In this document: piece after piece, positions 1 through 9,049 of the stretch
How the letters are laid out: every line of letters begins with the position of its first letter
Numbering within the stretch: the stretch's first letter is position 1
NCBI GenBank assembly: GCA_004325065.1
Contig: PITI01000225.1
Coordinates: forward strand, 1-16,423
DNA length: 16,423 nucleotides
From: Hamiltosporidium magnivora
Taxonomy: Eukaryota > Microsporidia > Dubosqiidae
Direction of reading: 5' to 3'
Notes under the pieces: model-generated
What the model was told of the DNA's origin: nothing
Databases searched by the model: none
Seen by the model: only the letters and a program-made list of their open reading frames with translations
Translations under genes and position numbers: made by a program

Positions 1-71
1 TGGGGTAGCAGTCATTTATGTTAAACCTAGAACTGCGTTAATGTCATGAAAACAAATATAACACTTGCCAC
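1..71 (+). repeat. Left arm of a 71-bp inverted repeat; possible transposase remnant
   Basis: The first 71 bases match the reverse complement of 6181-6250 at about 80% identity with one single-base gap. The best part is 21-50, with only two mismatches. In both copies one frame reads IYVKPRT followed by two or three hydrophobic-leaning residues and a TGA (here 47-49). Codon alignment needs no gap across this part, so it may be old coding sequence. The motif resembles the middle of IS1595/ISXO2-type DDE transposases (see 6181-6310). The copy is cut by the window edge, so its true length is unknown. Confidence 0.6.
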
Positions 72-864
72 TATTGTAAAAAGATGTGATATTTCCAAAT
101 AAATACTTGTATATATTTTTATTTGAGATAAAAAAAGTAATGAAAAAAAAATAAAAAAAATTTAAAGATTATTTTCATGATATAGTCAATAAAATAGTGA
201 GTTATTTTTTAGATATGCAGGTAAATGGTTATGTAGTGAGACTATTTAAAAGATTCTAAATATTATATGTGTGTTTTTTATAATATTGGTTATTTCTTAC
301 TTTTTATTTGTTTTTATTCCAATTGATGTCTTTTTGTTTTTCTTGGTTTTCTAGAGTTTTATCTAAACGTGTTTTTTAAGGAAATAAGTTGGATGTGTTA
401 TTTTAATATAATATTAAATTAAATTTGGGAGGTTTAATCTTGTTTTACTATCACAGAACAATGTGACACAATTTATAGATTAATTTCTCTTTTTACTGTT
501 TTTTATCTTTATATTTATGAATATGTGTTTAGTGATAACAAATATGGAAGTGTTATAGTGCTGGAAGAGAAAGAAAAAGGTGTTTTCATAGCCTAATCCA
601 AAATTATAAAATATTTAACTGAGTAAATAGAATAAAATATGATTGTTTAAATAGAAAGAAGAAAATATTGTTTTATATGGTTGTATGATCTATTTAAAGA
701 TCTTAGAGTCTATTCTGTGAGGTTTTTTGGTGGTAAATATATTATTTGACTATAAAATTTGAGTTAAGCCGTTTTTTTCTCTGATTAGAATTATAATTTT
801 GTTTTTTTTTATATGAGCTAGATATTAATTAAAAGAGCAATCAATATTTTTATACGGGAATCGA
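72..864. other. Gene-free A+T-rich spacer
   Basis: No credible open frame is visible on either strand. The plus strand carries clearly more G than C over most of this stretch (for example 14 G to 2 C in 181-240), as might be left by long-term plus-strand transcription, or by derivation from a 3' flank. The similarity to the partner at 6181-6250 may fade out slowly past base 71 but cannot be aligned by eye with confidence. Nothing else is recognised. Confidence 0.5.
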
Positions 865-1040
865 CTTTATGAACTAACAATAATAGTATTATAACGAATA
901 TATTTGGATTATTTATTAAAATTTGAATAAAATTGGTTTTTACTAGGTTTGGCTTTATACTCTAACAATAATAGTATTATAACGAATATATTTGGTTTAT
1001 TTATTAAAATTTGAATAAAATTGGTTTTTAACAGGTTTGG
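865..1040. repeat. 88-bp tandem duplication, two copies
   Basis: Copy one is 865-952 and copy two 953-1040, in exact register with a period of 88 bp. The copies differ at only a handful of positions (GA against AC after CTTTAT; GGATT against GGTTT; TACTAGG against TAACAGG) and have no internal gap. Each begins CTTTAT and ends GGTTTGG. No open frame spans the unit, and a period of 88 is not a multiple of three, so a coding repeat is unlikely. The near identity points to a recent duplication. Confidence 0.92.
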
Positions 1041-3673
1041 TGCAATAAATCAAACTAATTATTTATAATAAATTATCAAAAGTAAATATAGAATTAGAAT
1101 ATATATTAAATATATCTTGCTTACTTGCATACACATTCTTGTCTTCTTTTGCCTCTTGTGTGGAATATAAATAATTCGTAGCTATAATATCGTGTCGAGG
1201 GTAACTGCCATAGTGTTTTCTGGGTATGTTTCTCTTATACGCAAAGTAGATTTTCAGCGTCAAATACTTTCAAAATTCTCAGGTTCTTCTATTTTTTTGT
1301 ACAAAACTTCTCTATTTTTTAATGTTAAAATTTAATTTAGATGCTAATTCATTGATTCTTGAGATAGTATTTTGTTATATTCAATCTGATGTAATTGAGA
1401 TGATGGAAGATCAGGCTATAGATTCAGTAAGCTTTATACTCTTCTTCTAGAATCCAAACAATTGTTTTCACAACAAAGTACACAATAATTACCAAGCAGA
1501 TGGTTATTTTGGTGGTTAGATTCGTAAACTATATTAATGTACTAAGTTAAATCAATTTTTAATTTTTTTGTGTTCTATATTTATACTAAGAATTCGTTAT
1601 CTTCTATAAAGGCATAGTATGATTTAAACCTGCAGTACGAACATCAATCAAGTTTATAAATGTAAATATAAAATTATATTTCTAAAAATTCTTTAATCCA
1701 TCATTCAATCTCAATTTTACTTACATATCTGGATATTGATTCTTCTCATGAACCCAGGTATCATTCTCTTTACTAGTTTTTGTAAATTTTTTCGAGTATT
1801 TCTGAACGAAAATCAGCCAATCAAACTTCTTTAACAAAAATATCGACAAATATTTTATGTCCAAAACTACTAAATGAGTTTCGTTATGGTTTTAATTGTG
1901 TTTCTTTTTGGGTATCTAGCTATAGTAAGTCTATTTTTTGCGTTGAAAAATTCCAAGTTTACCATTACAAATTTAAATGAGAAATAGATCATTAGCTGGC
2001 TGTTCCCTCGATTAAAAACATGAAATTTTTCAGAATATATTTTTTAAGTTTTAAGTTTGCATTTAAATTGAAATGTTTTCTATAACACTCCTTATATTTT
2101 AAGATAAAATTAAAAATTATAGATTTACTGGTAAGTTCAATCTGAGACTAAAAATAACTAAAGCAGGTGTCGATTCTGGGACTATTTTTTGTTCATTTAG
2201 ATTGTATTTTATTATCAAATTTTATTACCATGTATTAATAGTATTATACGATTATTTTAGGTTGTATTGTTTCAAAAGCAATGTCTTTTTTTAAATATAG
2301 TTTAGATAACTTGCTTCTGATTCGAAAAAAGATTATAGTTTTCGTTTTGGATAAAATTTTAGAAATCGAGTGTTTTGTGGTGGAAATAGCAGTTTTTATT
2401 CAAGCTATTTGTAACAAAACTGATTTGGAATGAAGTGTGAAGATTAAAAGACAAATAAATAGCTATAAGAAAGTTATAAATAGTAATCAAAATATAATTA
2501 TTGAAAAATACAGTATTCTTGTAGATTTTTGATCATTTTAAATAAGTCATGGTGGGAATAATAGGTCAATAGAGAAGCTAAATTTTTTTTAATACAAATT
2601 TATCTTTGTTCGCTGTAATTTTTATGGTTTCTAATTTATATTATTTGCGGTTTTTCTATGCTATGTTGCCACGATTTTTGCAGTTAATTATTTTAGTCAG
2701 AAAACGTTTTGCCTTTTTATCAATTCTAAAGAACAACTAGAAACAATTATATTCGAAATATTTCAAACTTCACATAATAGATAAAATATTGAAACCTAAA
2801 TTCAAGTTTTAATTTACTCATATCAATTGATTTCGTCTGATAATAATTTTTTTTTTCCAGCTCTACAAGTATTTCTATATAATCAAAAAAAGGCACTGAA
2901 AATAATTTTTTTTGTAGAAATCTTTAAAATTAGATTCCTACAACTAATTGCACAAATAATTTGCGCAGTAAAATTGATTTTAACAGCATATTGTAGTTAT
3001 AAAGACATAAATATGCTCTTTCTATTCTTATATTTGATTTTATTAAAGTTTTTATAATATTTATTCCATAAAAAGCTAATAAATATATTTGAAACACCAA
3101 GAATCTTATTGCTAAAATTTATTACAAAAAAACGAGAAAAATAATAATCTAAATCCTCTGAGCTTAGTATATATGAGGTTTTGAAAATAGGTTATTTATA
3201 CATTCACCATATATCTCCATAAAGTATTTTGAATTCTTTATGAATTTTAAGGCCGATTTCAGTGTCGGTTGTTTTTTAATAAAATATCAATATTCTTAGG
3301 TTTCTCATTTTTGCCTTTCGAAAACTAAACAATTAAGAAAGTCAGTTATTATCGAAGAAACATAAAAAATTTTCTTTTAAAGAACCGACTGAACCAAAAA
3401 GGTTAATGAGCTAACGACTATCTATTATAAACAAAAGAGCGAAAAATATTATCAAAAGAATCGAAATTTGGAAAGTTATACTTTCTAATGGAAATTTTCG
3501 TATCAAACAATTAAAAATGAATATGTGTAAATTTAAATACAAAAATATCATAATTCGACGCGATAGCTTCCATGAACAATGAATTTAATCGGAATTCATT
3601 TGAACAAAAACAATTAAAATAGTTAATTCAACAAATTTTTAACATAAAGATTAACACTATAAAAATACTATGT
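1041..3673. other. Gene-free A+T-rich spacer
   Basis: This 2.6-kb stretch lies downstream of the kinase gene. The only long open frames, at 1063-1263 minus and 2827-3057 plus, begin with TTG, lack an ATG and show no recognisable domain. Around 1135-1260 the base composition is slightly less A+T-rich, which may mark old coding sequence. At 3255-3400 two short segments (around TCAGTGTCGGTT and AACCGACTGAA) are imperfect reverse complements about 110 bases apart. Nothing else is recognised. Confidence 0.5.
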
Positions 3674-5014
3674 TTAATTGTTAAGCTTTTTTTTGTGAAC
3701 GAAAAAGTAATAAGAAAGACCCGCTCCTACAATCAGTACTATAACCGAAAGGCCTATTATGTATTTCCACATTCCCCTGTTTGATTTTTGCTTTTGTTCT
3801 ACTCTTAATGCAGAAAAAATATTTTTTAGTTCGTTATAATAGCTAAAAGTAAGGTGTTGTATCGGTAAAACCTCTTTATCTATAATTACTCTGTAGTCCA
3901 GCAGTCTTTTTGCTCTTTGTTTTGTTTGACTTTCGTTACCAGTTTCTTCTTCTGCATGTGTTTGCTTTGATGGTAATTCAAGTTTTGTAAATTCTATTTT
4001 CTCATTTTTACAACAACAATGCAATTCAAAGCCATAATTTGGATGTTCATAATAAAGTATTTTATCTTTAATTCTTATTTTCGTTTCGTTTTTTGAAATT
4101 TCAAGGTCTTCTAAGTTTGAAAAACAAATTAAAAAATCATATAAAATGTTAAATAGAGGATGTAATAGCGCCAGATCCGCAGTTATGCGTTTAGATGGAT
4201 CTTCTTTTAAGCACTTTTTGAAAAAATCATCGGCATCATTCATAATTTGATAATTTTTAATTGTTATATTCTTTAAGGCTTTGCGACAAATATATGCAAA
4301 ACAATGAACATCTGCGTTACAGCTATATCTTTGTCGATTTCTGACTTCAGGGGCCAAATCTCTATTTCTGTATGTTTCATGTCTCTTGTTTATCATGTCA
4401 AAACTTGAAAAAAAATTTCTTTGATCTTTTTCAAAATTTGCAAGTCCAAAATCTATCAATTTCACCTTTAAATCTTCACATATCATAATATTATCGAACT
4501 TGATATCCAAATATATAATTTTTAGACTTTGTAAAAAATTTAATACATCGAAAGTTTGTTTCATTATAAATAAAAAATTGATAAGTGCTACATTTCCTTC
4601 TTTTAAGTATTTCTCCAATGTTATAGGCAGATATTCAAACAAAAGATATTCATTTCGCTTATCTTTACCATATGCATAGAATTCAACAATATTTTCGTGC
4701 TTTAAGTAATTTTTAAATAATTCAGCTATCCTATGGCAATCATATCTTGCATTTATTGGTTGTATTTTTAATGCAAACTCTTCTCCATTTCGTATATTTC
4801 TTACCAAAAACACGCTTCCTTGAACTCCACTTCCTAAGTATTTTATAGTTTTATAGGTTTCGGAAAAACCATCTTGGATCAGTGTTATGGGATTTGGTAG
4901 TGATGAAAGCGAATAGCTCACATAGAATAATAGTATTTCAAAACTCAATACTTTTAAAATCAATTTGTTCAATTTTCTATCACGAAAATACATATGGAGT
5001 AAATAGAACAACAT
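3674..5014 (-). CDS. Membrane-anchored Ser/Thr protein kinase
   Basis: A 446-residue protein kinase. Counting from the ATG at 5014 the sequence shows: a glycine loop GSGVQG (61-66), the ATP-binding lysine in ALK (K83), a catalytic loop YLDIKFDN with D170 and N175, DFG (188-190), APE (221-223), the F-helix aspartate in DVH (D235), and the late conserved arginine in DPSKR (R276). All catalytic residues are present, but the usual HRD is YLD, so it is a non-RD-type active site. The kinase core ends near 290. A divergent 125-residue region follows, then one membrane helix (about 416-438) and a KKK tail. The N-terminus (about 18-40) is also hydrophobic and signal-like. An in-frame TTG lies three codons upstream; ATG at 5014 or a second one at 4993 is more likely. 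Stop is TAA. Family within the kinases is not recognised. No C-run precedes this start, unlike the other two complete genes. Confidence 0.9.
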   Translation of the reverse strand: MLFYLLHMYFRDRKLNKLILKVLSFEILLFYVSYSLSSLPNPITLIQDGFSETYKTIKYLGSGVQGSVFLVRNIRNGEEFALKIQPINARYDCHRIAELFKNYLKHENIVEFYAYGKDKRNEYLLFEYLPITLEKYLKEGNVALINFLFIMKQTFDVLNFLQSLKIIYLDIKFDNIMICEDLKVKLIDFGLANFEKDQRNFFSSFDMINKRHETYRNRDLAPEVRNRQRYSCNADVHCFAYICRKALKNITIKNYQIMNDADDFFKKCLKEDPSKRITADLALLHPLFNILYDFLICFSNLEDLEISKNETKIRIKDKILYYEHPNYGFELHCCCKNEKIEFTKLELPSKQTHAEEETGNESQTKQRAKRLLDYRVIIDKEVLPIQHLTFSYYNELKNIFSALRVEQKQKSNRGMWKYIIGLSVIVLIVGAGLSYYFFVHKKKLNN

Positions 5015-6180
5015 TTCAATCAATAGTTTTATAGATAATCAAGTCGAATTTTTATAATTATCGTAAGAAAAGATAAAAATTTAATTTCTTTGTAGATTAC
5101 AGCATTTAGATAGAAATATAGAAAATTTAAATTTACTTTGAAATTAAAACAATACATAGAATATATTCGATAGTACTTACTGTTTTATATTGCTTTGTTT
5201 CGTTATCTTTTTTGTACTTTATCAGGCGATAAGAATAATTCTAAAATCGTGATTAATTAAATTTTAATATTCTTAAAAAAATATATATTCGTTTAACTGT
5301 AAAATCTTAGAAATTGCTTCAAGATAATTATGTAATGGTATTAGTATATGTATTTTCATATTCAGATACAAATCATAGATTCAAAAGAGATCGATAGAAT
5401 TTAAAGTAATCCAATAATTGATCATCTATAAAAATATGTGACCCCTTTATAAAATATATGCTTGACTTTAGATTGTTTTGATAACCAATTATAGTATATA
5501 AAACAAATTCCTATCATTATGATTTTCGACTATTTCCATCGGTATCATGAAGCTGAATAATTCTTCAGTTTTATTCTGATTGTTTCATGATAATATCTGC
5601 ACATACTCCCTGACATTATGAATATGACGATCTATAAGAATTTTTTTTAATTGAGCACGTATAATAAATTTACTTAATTTTTGAAGGAAATATCTTTTTA
5701 ATCAGAACTTCTAAATATATTTTAAAGATGCTAGATAGCAATATGGGAGTATATTTTGCGTCTAAAATTGAAAATTTTTCGATTTATAATGGCTCGAAAT
5801 ACAAATTCAAACAGAGTTCGAAAAATGTATCTATTGAAAAGTTAAAGTTTATTTAACTTCGATTAATAACCCTACTATGAATTTTTTAGGGTATTTTATG
5901 TAAAAAAGAAACGAAAATATCCTAAATGCATACATTCAAGCGATATAAATATTTATAATTCTCTTTTTTTCTTTCTAAAATTCGTACCAAAACAAATTGT
6001 ATAACGGATGAATGCGTCAGAAAATATGTTTTTAGGTACCAGAAAAACGTTTACATTAGAAAATAACACCAAAAATGCCTTTTGTGTTTTTTCTTTAAGA
6101 TCCATCAACCTTTTCAATTTATAAATTTACAAAATAAATATTATAATTTAATTTTTAAAATGTTTCATCAGTGCAAAAGA
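5015..6180. other. Gene-free A+T-rich spacer upstream of the kinase
   Basis: This is the 5' flank of the kinase gene. No open frame of 60 codons occurs on either strand. A 42-codon ATG frame at 5728-5856 (plus) has no recognisable feature and is expected by chance at this base composition. No C-run or G-run motif sits immediately before the kinase start. Nothing else is seen. Confidence 0.5.
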
Positions 6181-6310
6181 GTGGTACCTGTTATATTTTT
6201 TTCATAACATTAACACAGTTCTAGGTTTAACATAGATAAATGCTCCTCAACACACCATCGGTATCCTCTACGATACCTACATCCCAAAGCCTCTCATCTA
6301 ACTGGTGTGA
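6181..6310 (-). pseudogene. Possible decayed IS1595/ISXO2-like transposase fragment
   Basis: Bases 6181-6250 form the right arm of the inverted repeat shared with 1-71. The adjoining 6251-6310 is distinctly richer in G+C than its surroundings. On the minus strand one frame reads LWDVGIVEDTDGV and, after a one-base shift, the next reads AFIYVKPRT and then TGA at 6202-6204. The spacing W-x-x-G-x-V-E ... F-I-x-V-x-x-R-T is what I would expect around the second half of the catalytic domain of IS1595/ISXO2-type DDE transposases, which are frequent in microsporidia. The catalytic acidic residues cannot be placed, and no N-terminal domain is recognisable beyond 6310. It might instead belong to another repeat family; the repeat is certain, the identity is not. 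Confidence 0.35.
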
Positions 6311-6991
6311 AGAACTCAATTAAATAGGAGAAGTAGTTTCCTAGTTTCGTTACTTTACATTGTCAGGATTTTGAGCAAAGATTTAAACCAATTTTGTTAT
6401 CTTCCAAGACTAGCAGCAATCTCGCTCAATCAAAAATTTATAAACTGATTAACACTCAGCTAAGATATATCTTAAACACTTTAGGAATTAAAAATAGACG
6501 TTGAAATCACTATTTAAAAGGTACAAATTTCTATTTGGTTTCCCTGCCTTTTAAGAGAAAACCTTTTGTATTTGCATGCGCTTAGTCTCCTAACCCAGGT
6601 AGACAAGGCTAGTGAAGTATGCTCTTACAGGATCATTAATTACCTTTTAATCACGGTTTTCACTCTAGTTTCAGAAAAAAATCCGAACTTCTTTGTAAAA
6701 AAAATTTAAATGTTTTATAAATTTTCTTCTATTTATGAGAATTCAGATGAAACAGCCGAATAAGTAGTGTAATTTAATTCTCGCCAAAAATACAAACAAT
6801 AAATCTGTATTAATTTACTCAAAATTATCATGCAGAATGTTTTTAATGTAGTTATTATCTCTCCAGAATTATGGATAAAAAAGATATTTGTTGCTTTATA
6901 CCTCATTTCAATAATAAATACTCTCGAATCTCGAATAAGAACCCGTCCCCTGTAGAAAAGAACAGTATGTAGAGCAAAAATCTTGGTGTGA
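6311..6991. other. Spacer with patches of less A+T-rich sequence
   Basis: Bases 6570-6660 and 6930-7000 are noticeably richer in G+C than the surrounding spacer. Short open stretches occur on both strands (for example plus 6540-6710 without an ATG), interrupted by stops. Together with the remnant at 6181-6310 this suggests an eroded mobile element, but I recognise no domain. Nothing intact is present. Confidence 0.35.
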
Positions 6992-7082
6992 TTTAACCTC
7001 TCGCACTTCCCTATTATGTTGAAGGACTTTCGAAGTCCTTTCTATTGATCAGCTCCTCGTGCAATTTTTTTATGAGGTTAAA
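6992..7082. repeat. Nested palindrome / candidate structured RNA or small element
   Basis: Three nested inverted pairs share one axis. TTTAACCTC (6992-7000) pairs with GAGGTTAAA (7074-7082). GCAC (7003-7006) pairs with GTGC (7059-7062). AAGGACTT (7022-7029) pairs with AAGTCCTT (7033-7040) around a three-base TCG loop. All pairings are perfect Watson-Crick, and the block is less A+T-rich than its flanks. This could be the hairpin of a small noncoding RNA or a foldback mobile element. No gene lies within 2 kb on either side. Confidence 0.55.
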
Positions 7083-9049
7083 ATTTATTCTCTTAAATCA
7101 TTTGTTTTTTCCATAAATTTCTATTCTGACACATATATTTGATATTATTGAGCTCTTTGTAGCTTTAAACGATATATGACAATATTATATATTATCGAAC
7201 TAAAAAAAATATATGGTTACATATAGTTTTTCTGCTTTATTGAAAATTTTTCCGAGTTGTCAATTTCCATTTTCTGTCTTGATTAATTCATTACTCGTTT
7301 ATTTAGCAAATTTTTCTTGAAATTTCAAAGGTCGAAATGAACCAGAAAGTTACAAATATCATGGCGTTAAAGGATATGGAACTGAGCGCAACATATAGTT
7401 TTCTTAAAAGAGATTATTGCCTGATAATTTATCTATAAATATGTTTTTCCTCGAAGTGGTATTTATTACTTGAATTCAAGAGTTTTTGACATGGTTCTTA
7501 ATTTCTAAACATAAATATTAACTGCGTAACTTGAGTATAATTCTCAGTTGTTCTAATAAGTTGATTATTTTGTCTGAACATTTGATTTGTTAATATGGTA
7601 TGTCAGATCTCTTGCTTGTTGAACCGCTTATTAATTCAAGGTTAAGAATCTTATTTTGTAGTTCCAATGCAAATCTATCTTACTTAGAACAGTCGGAATT
7701 GTTTTTAAAGATTTCATTATTATGGTAATTATATATGAGTTAAAAACCAATAATAAATTATTAAGTCAAAGAAATAGCCGTTTATTTGTGTATTAAAAAA
7801 TTTCTTTGATAGAAAAATTTATACTCCTAATACGATACTCTGCTGTTTTTATTAAATAAAAGAGTTGCTGGTTATATTGCTGCAGATCTATATAAACAAA
7901 AAAACTATTTCAATTTTTAGCTGTAATGTTCACAGATTTTTCTTTTTCTAAAAATTAATCTAAAATATTAGCTTTCCTGGTTCAATAAATATTTTTTAAG
8001 GTCTAATTTTGCTATAATGTAAAATCATTTTATTATTCAAAGGTTATCAGGATTATATGTGTCATCGTTCATATATAAATATTTAATATGATTTTTTTAT
8101 TAAAAAAATTATTTACGTTTTTTTTATTTATATATAGTTTTAAAGATTATAGTTTAAATCTTCATTTATTTATAAAAAAAATTCCAATCATATGGCAGCA
8201 TAGGATTTTTCAAACCTTAATATGAAATTTTTGAAATAAGATCTTTGCCATAAAACAAAGAATAAAATCTTCCGAATATCAGAGAAGAAATCTAAATCTT
8301 AATTCTATTGTACCTAGCAAAGTAAATATTTAAGACTCATTTTATATATTTACCATCGAATTTAAATTTGGAGGAAATTATCATTATTTTGTAAAAAAAT
8401 AATTTTTGTAGAAAAACCGCGAATTTTATATATTATTTGTTTTAATTTACATATTTTACTTAGTTGCTTGTTCGGCAAAACTTACTTCAAGGTAATTTAA
8501 TTTGATATCACATCTCAAAAAAATATTTAGTTGATATATAAATGATAAAATATTTCTACATATTTATCATTTTTTTTGCTAATTTAGAAAATAAAAAGTT
8601 TATAAAACATAACTTAATCATATTTTAGAGTTTCGGGACATAATTGAACATTTAAATTGTTTTTTTCGTGAATGTTTTATTCAATCTACTATGAAAAAGT
8701 TCTAGAACTACGTATCCTTTGAATCGAGTGAATGCTAGAAGTTTGATATCAGCAGATTTATTGTTTTTAATTCAATCATATTTAATGTACTTTTTTAAGA
8801 AAATATTTTATAAAAGAAAAAAAGTATTAATTAATATAGATAATATTATAGAAAGATTATTTTTCGAAATACATTTTATTAAAACGAAATATAGTTAAAT
8901 TTATGAAAAAATCACAATAATTTCCAAATTTCATTTTTCAAAACATATCTAAAATATAATTCAATAAAACAATTTTTGTGGCAAATAAGAAAAACTTATT
9001 ATATTTGCAAGTTCTGATGTTTTATAATTAAAATATATAAATATCTTTG
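7083..9049. other. Gene-free A+T-rich spacer downstream of the LRR gene
   Basis: About 2 kb with no open frame of 60 codons on either strand and no recognisable repeat or RNA gene. Homopolymer A and T runs are common. It forms the 3' flank of the LRR gene. Confidence 0.5.

Noticed and set aside
1063..1263. 66-codon open frame on the minus strand
   Set aside because: It begins with TTG, has no ATG, ends in A+T-rich filler and resembles no known protein. The slightly higher G+C could mark an old coding relic, but evidence is too thin.
2827..3057. 76-codon hydrophobic open frame on the plus strand
   Set aside because: It begins with TTG and consists of F, I, L and K from T- and A-rich sequence. 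Such frames arise by chance at this composition.
3255..3400. Long hairpin downstream of the kinase
   Set aside because: The two arms match only imperfectly over about 18 bases and are far apart; not above chance by eye.
5021..5023. TTG start for the kinase
   Set aside because: An ATG follows three codons later, and non-ATG initiation has no support here.
5728..5856. 42-codon ATG frame on the plus strand
   Set aside because: No domain, signal or conserved context; the length is expected by chance.
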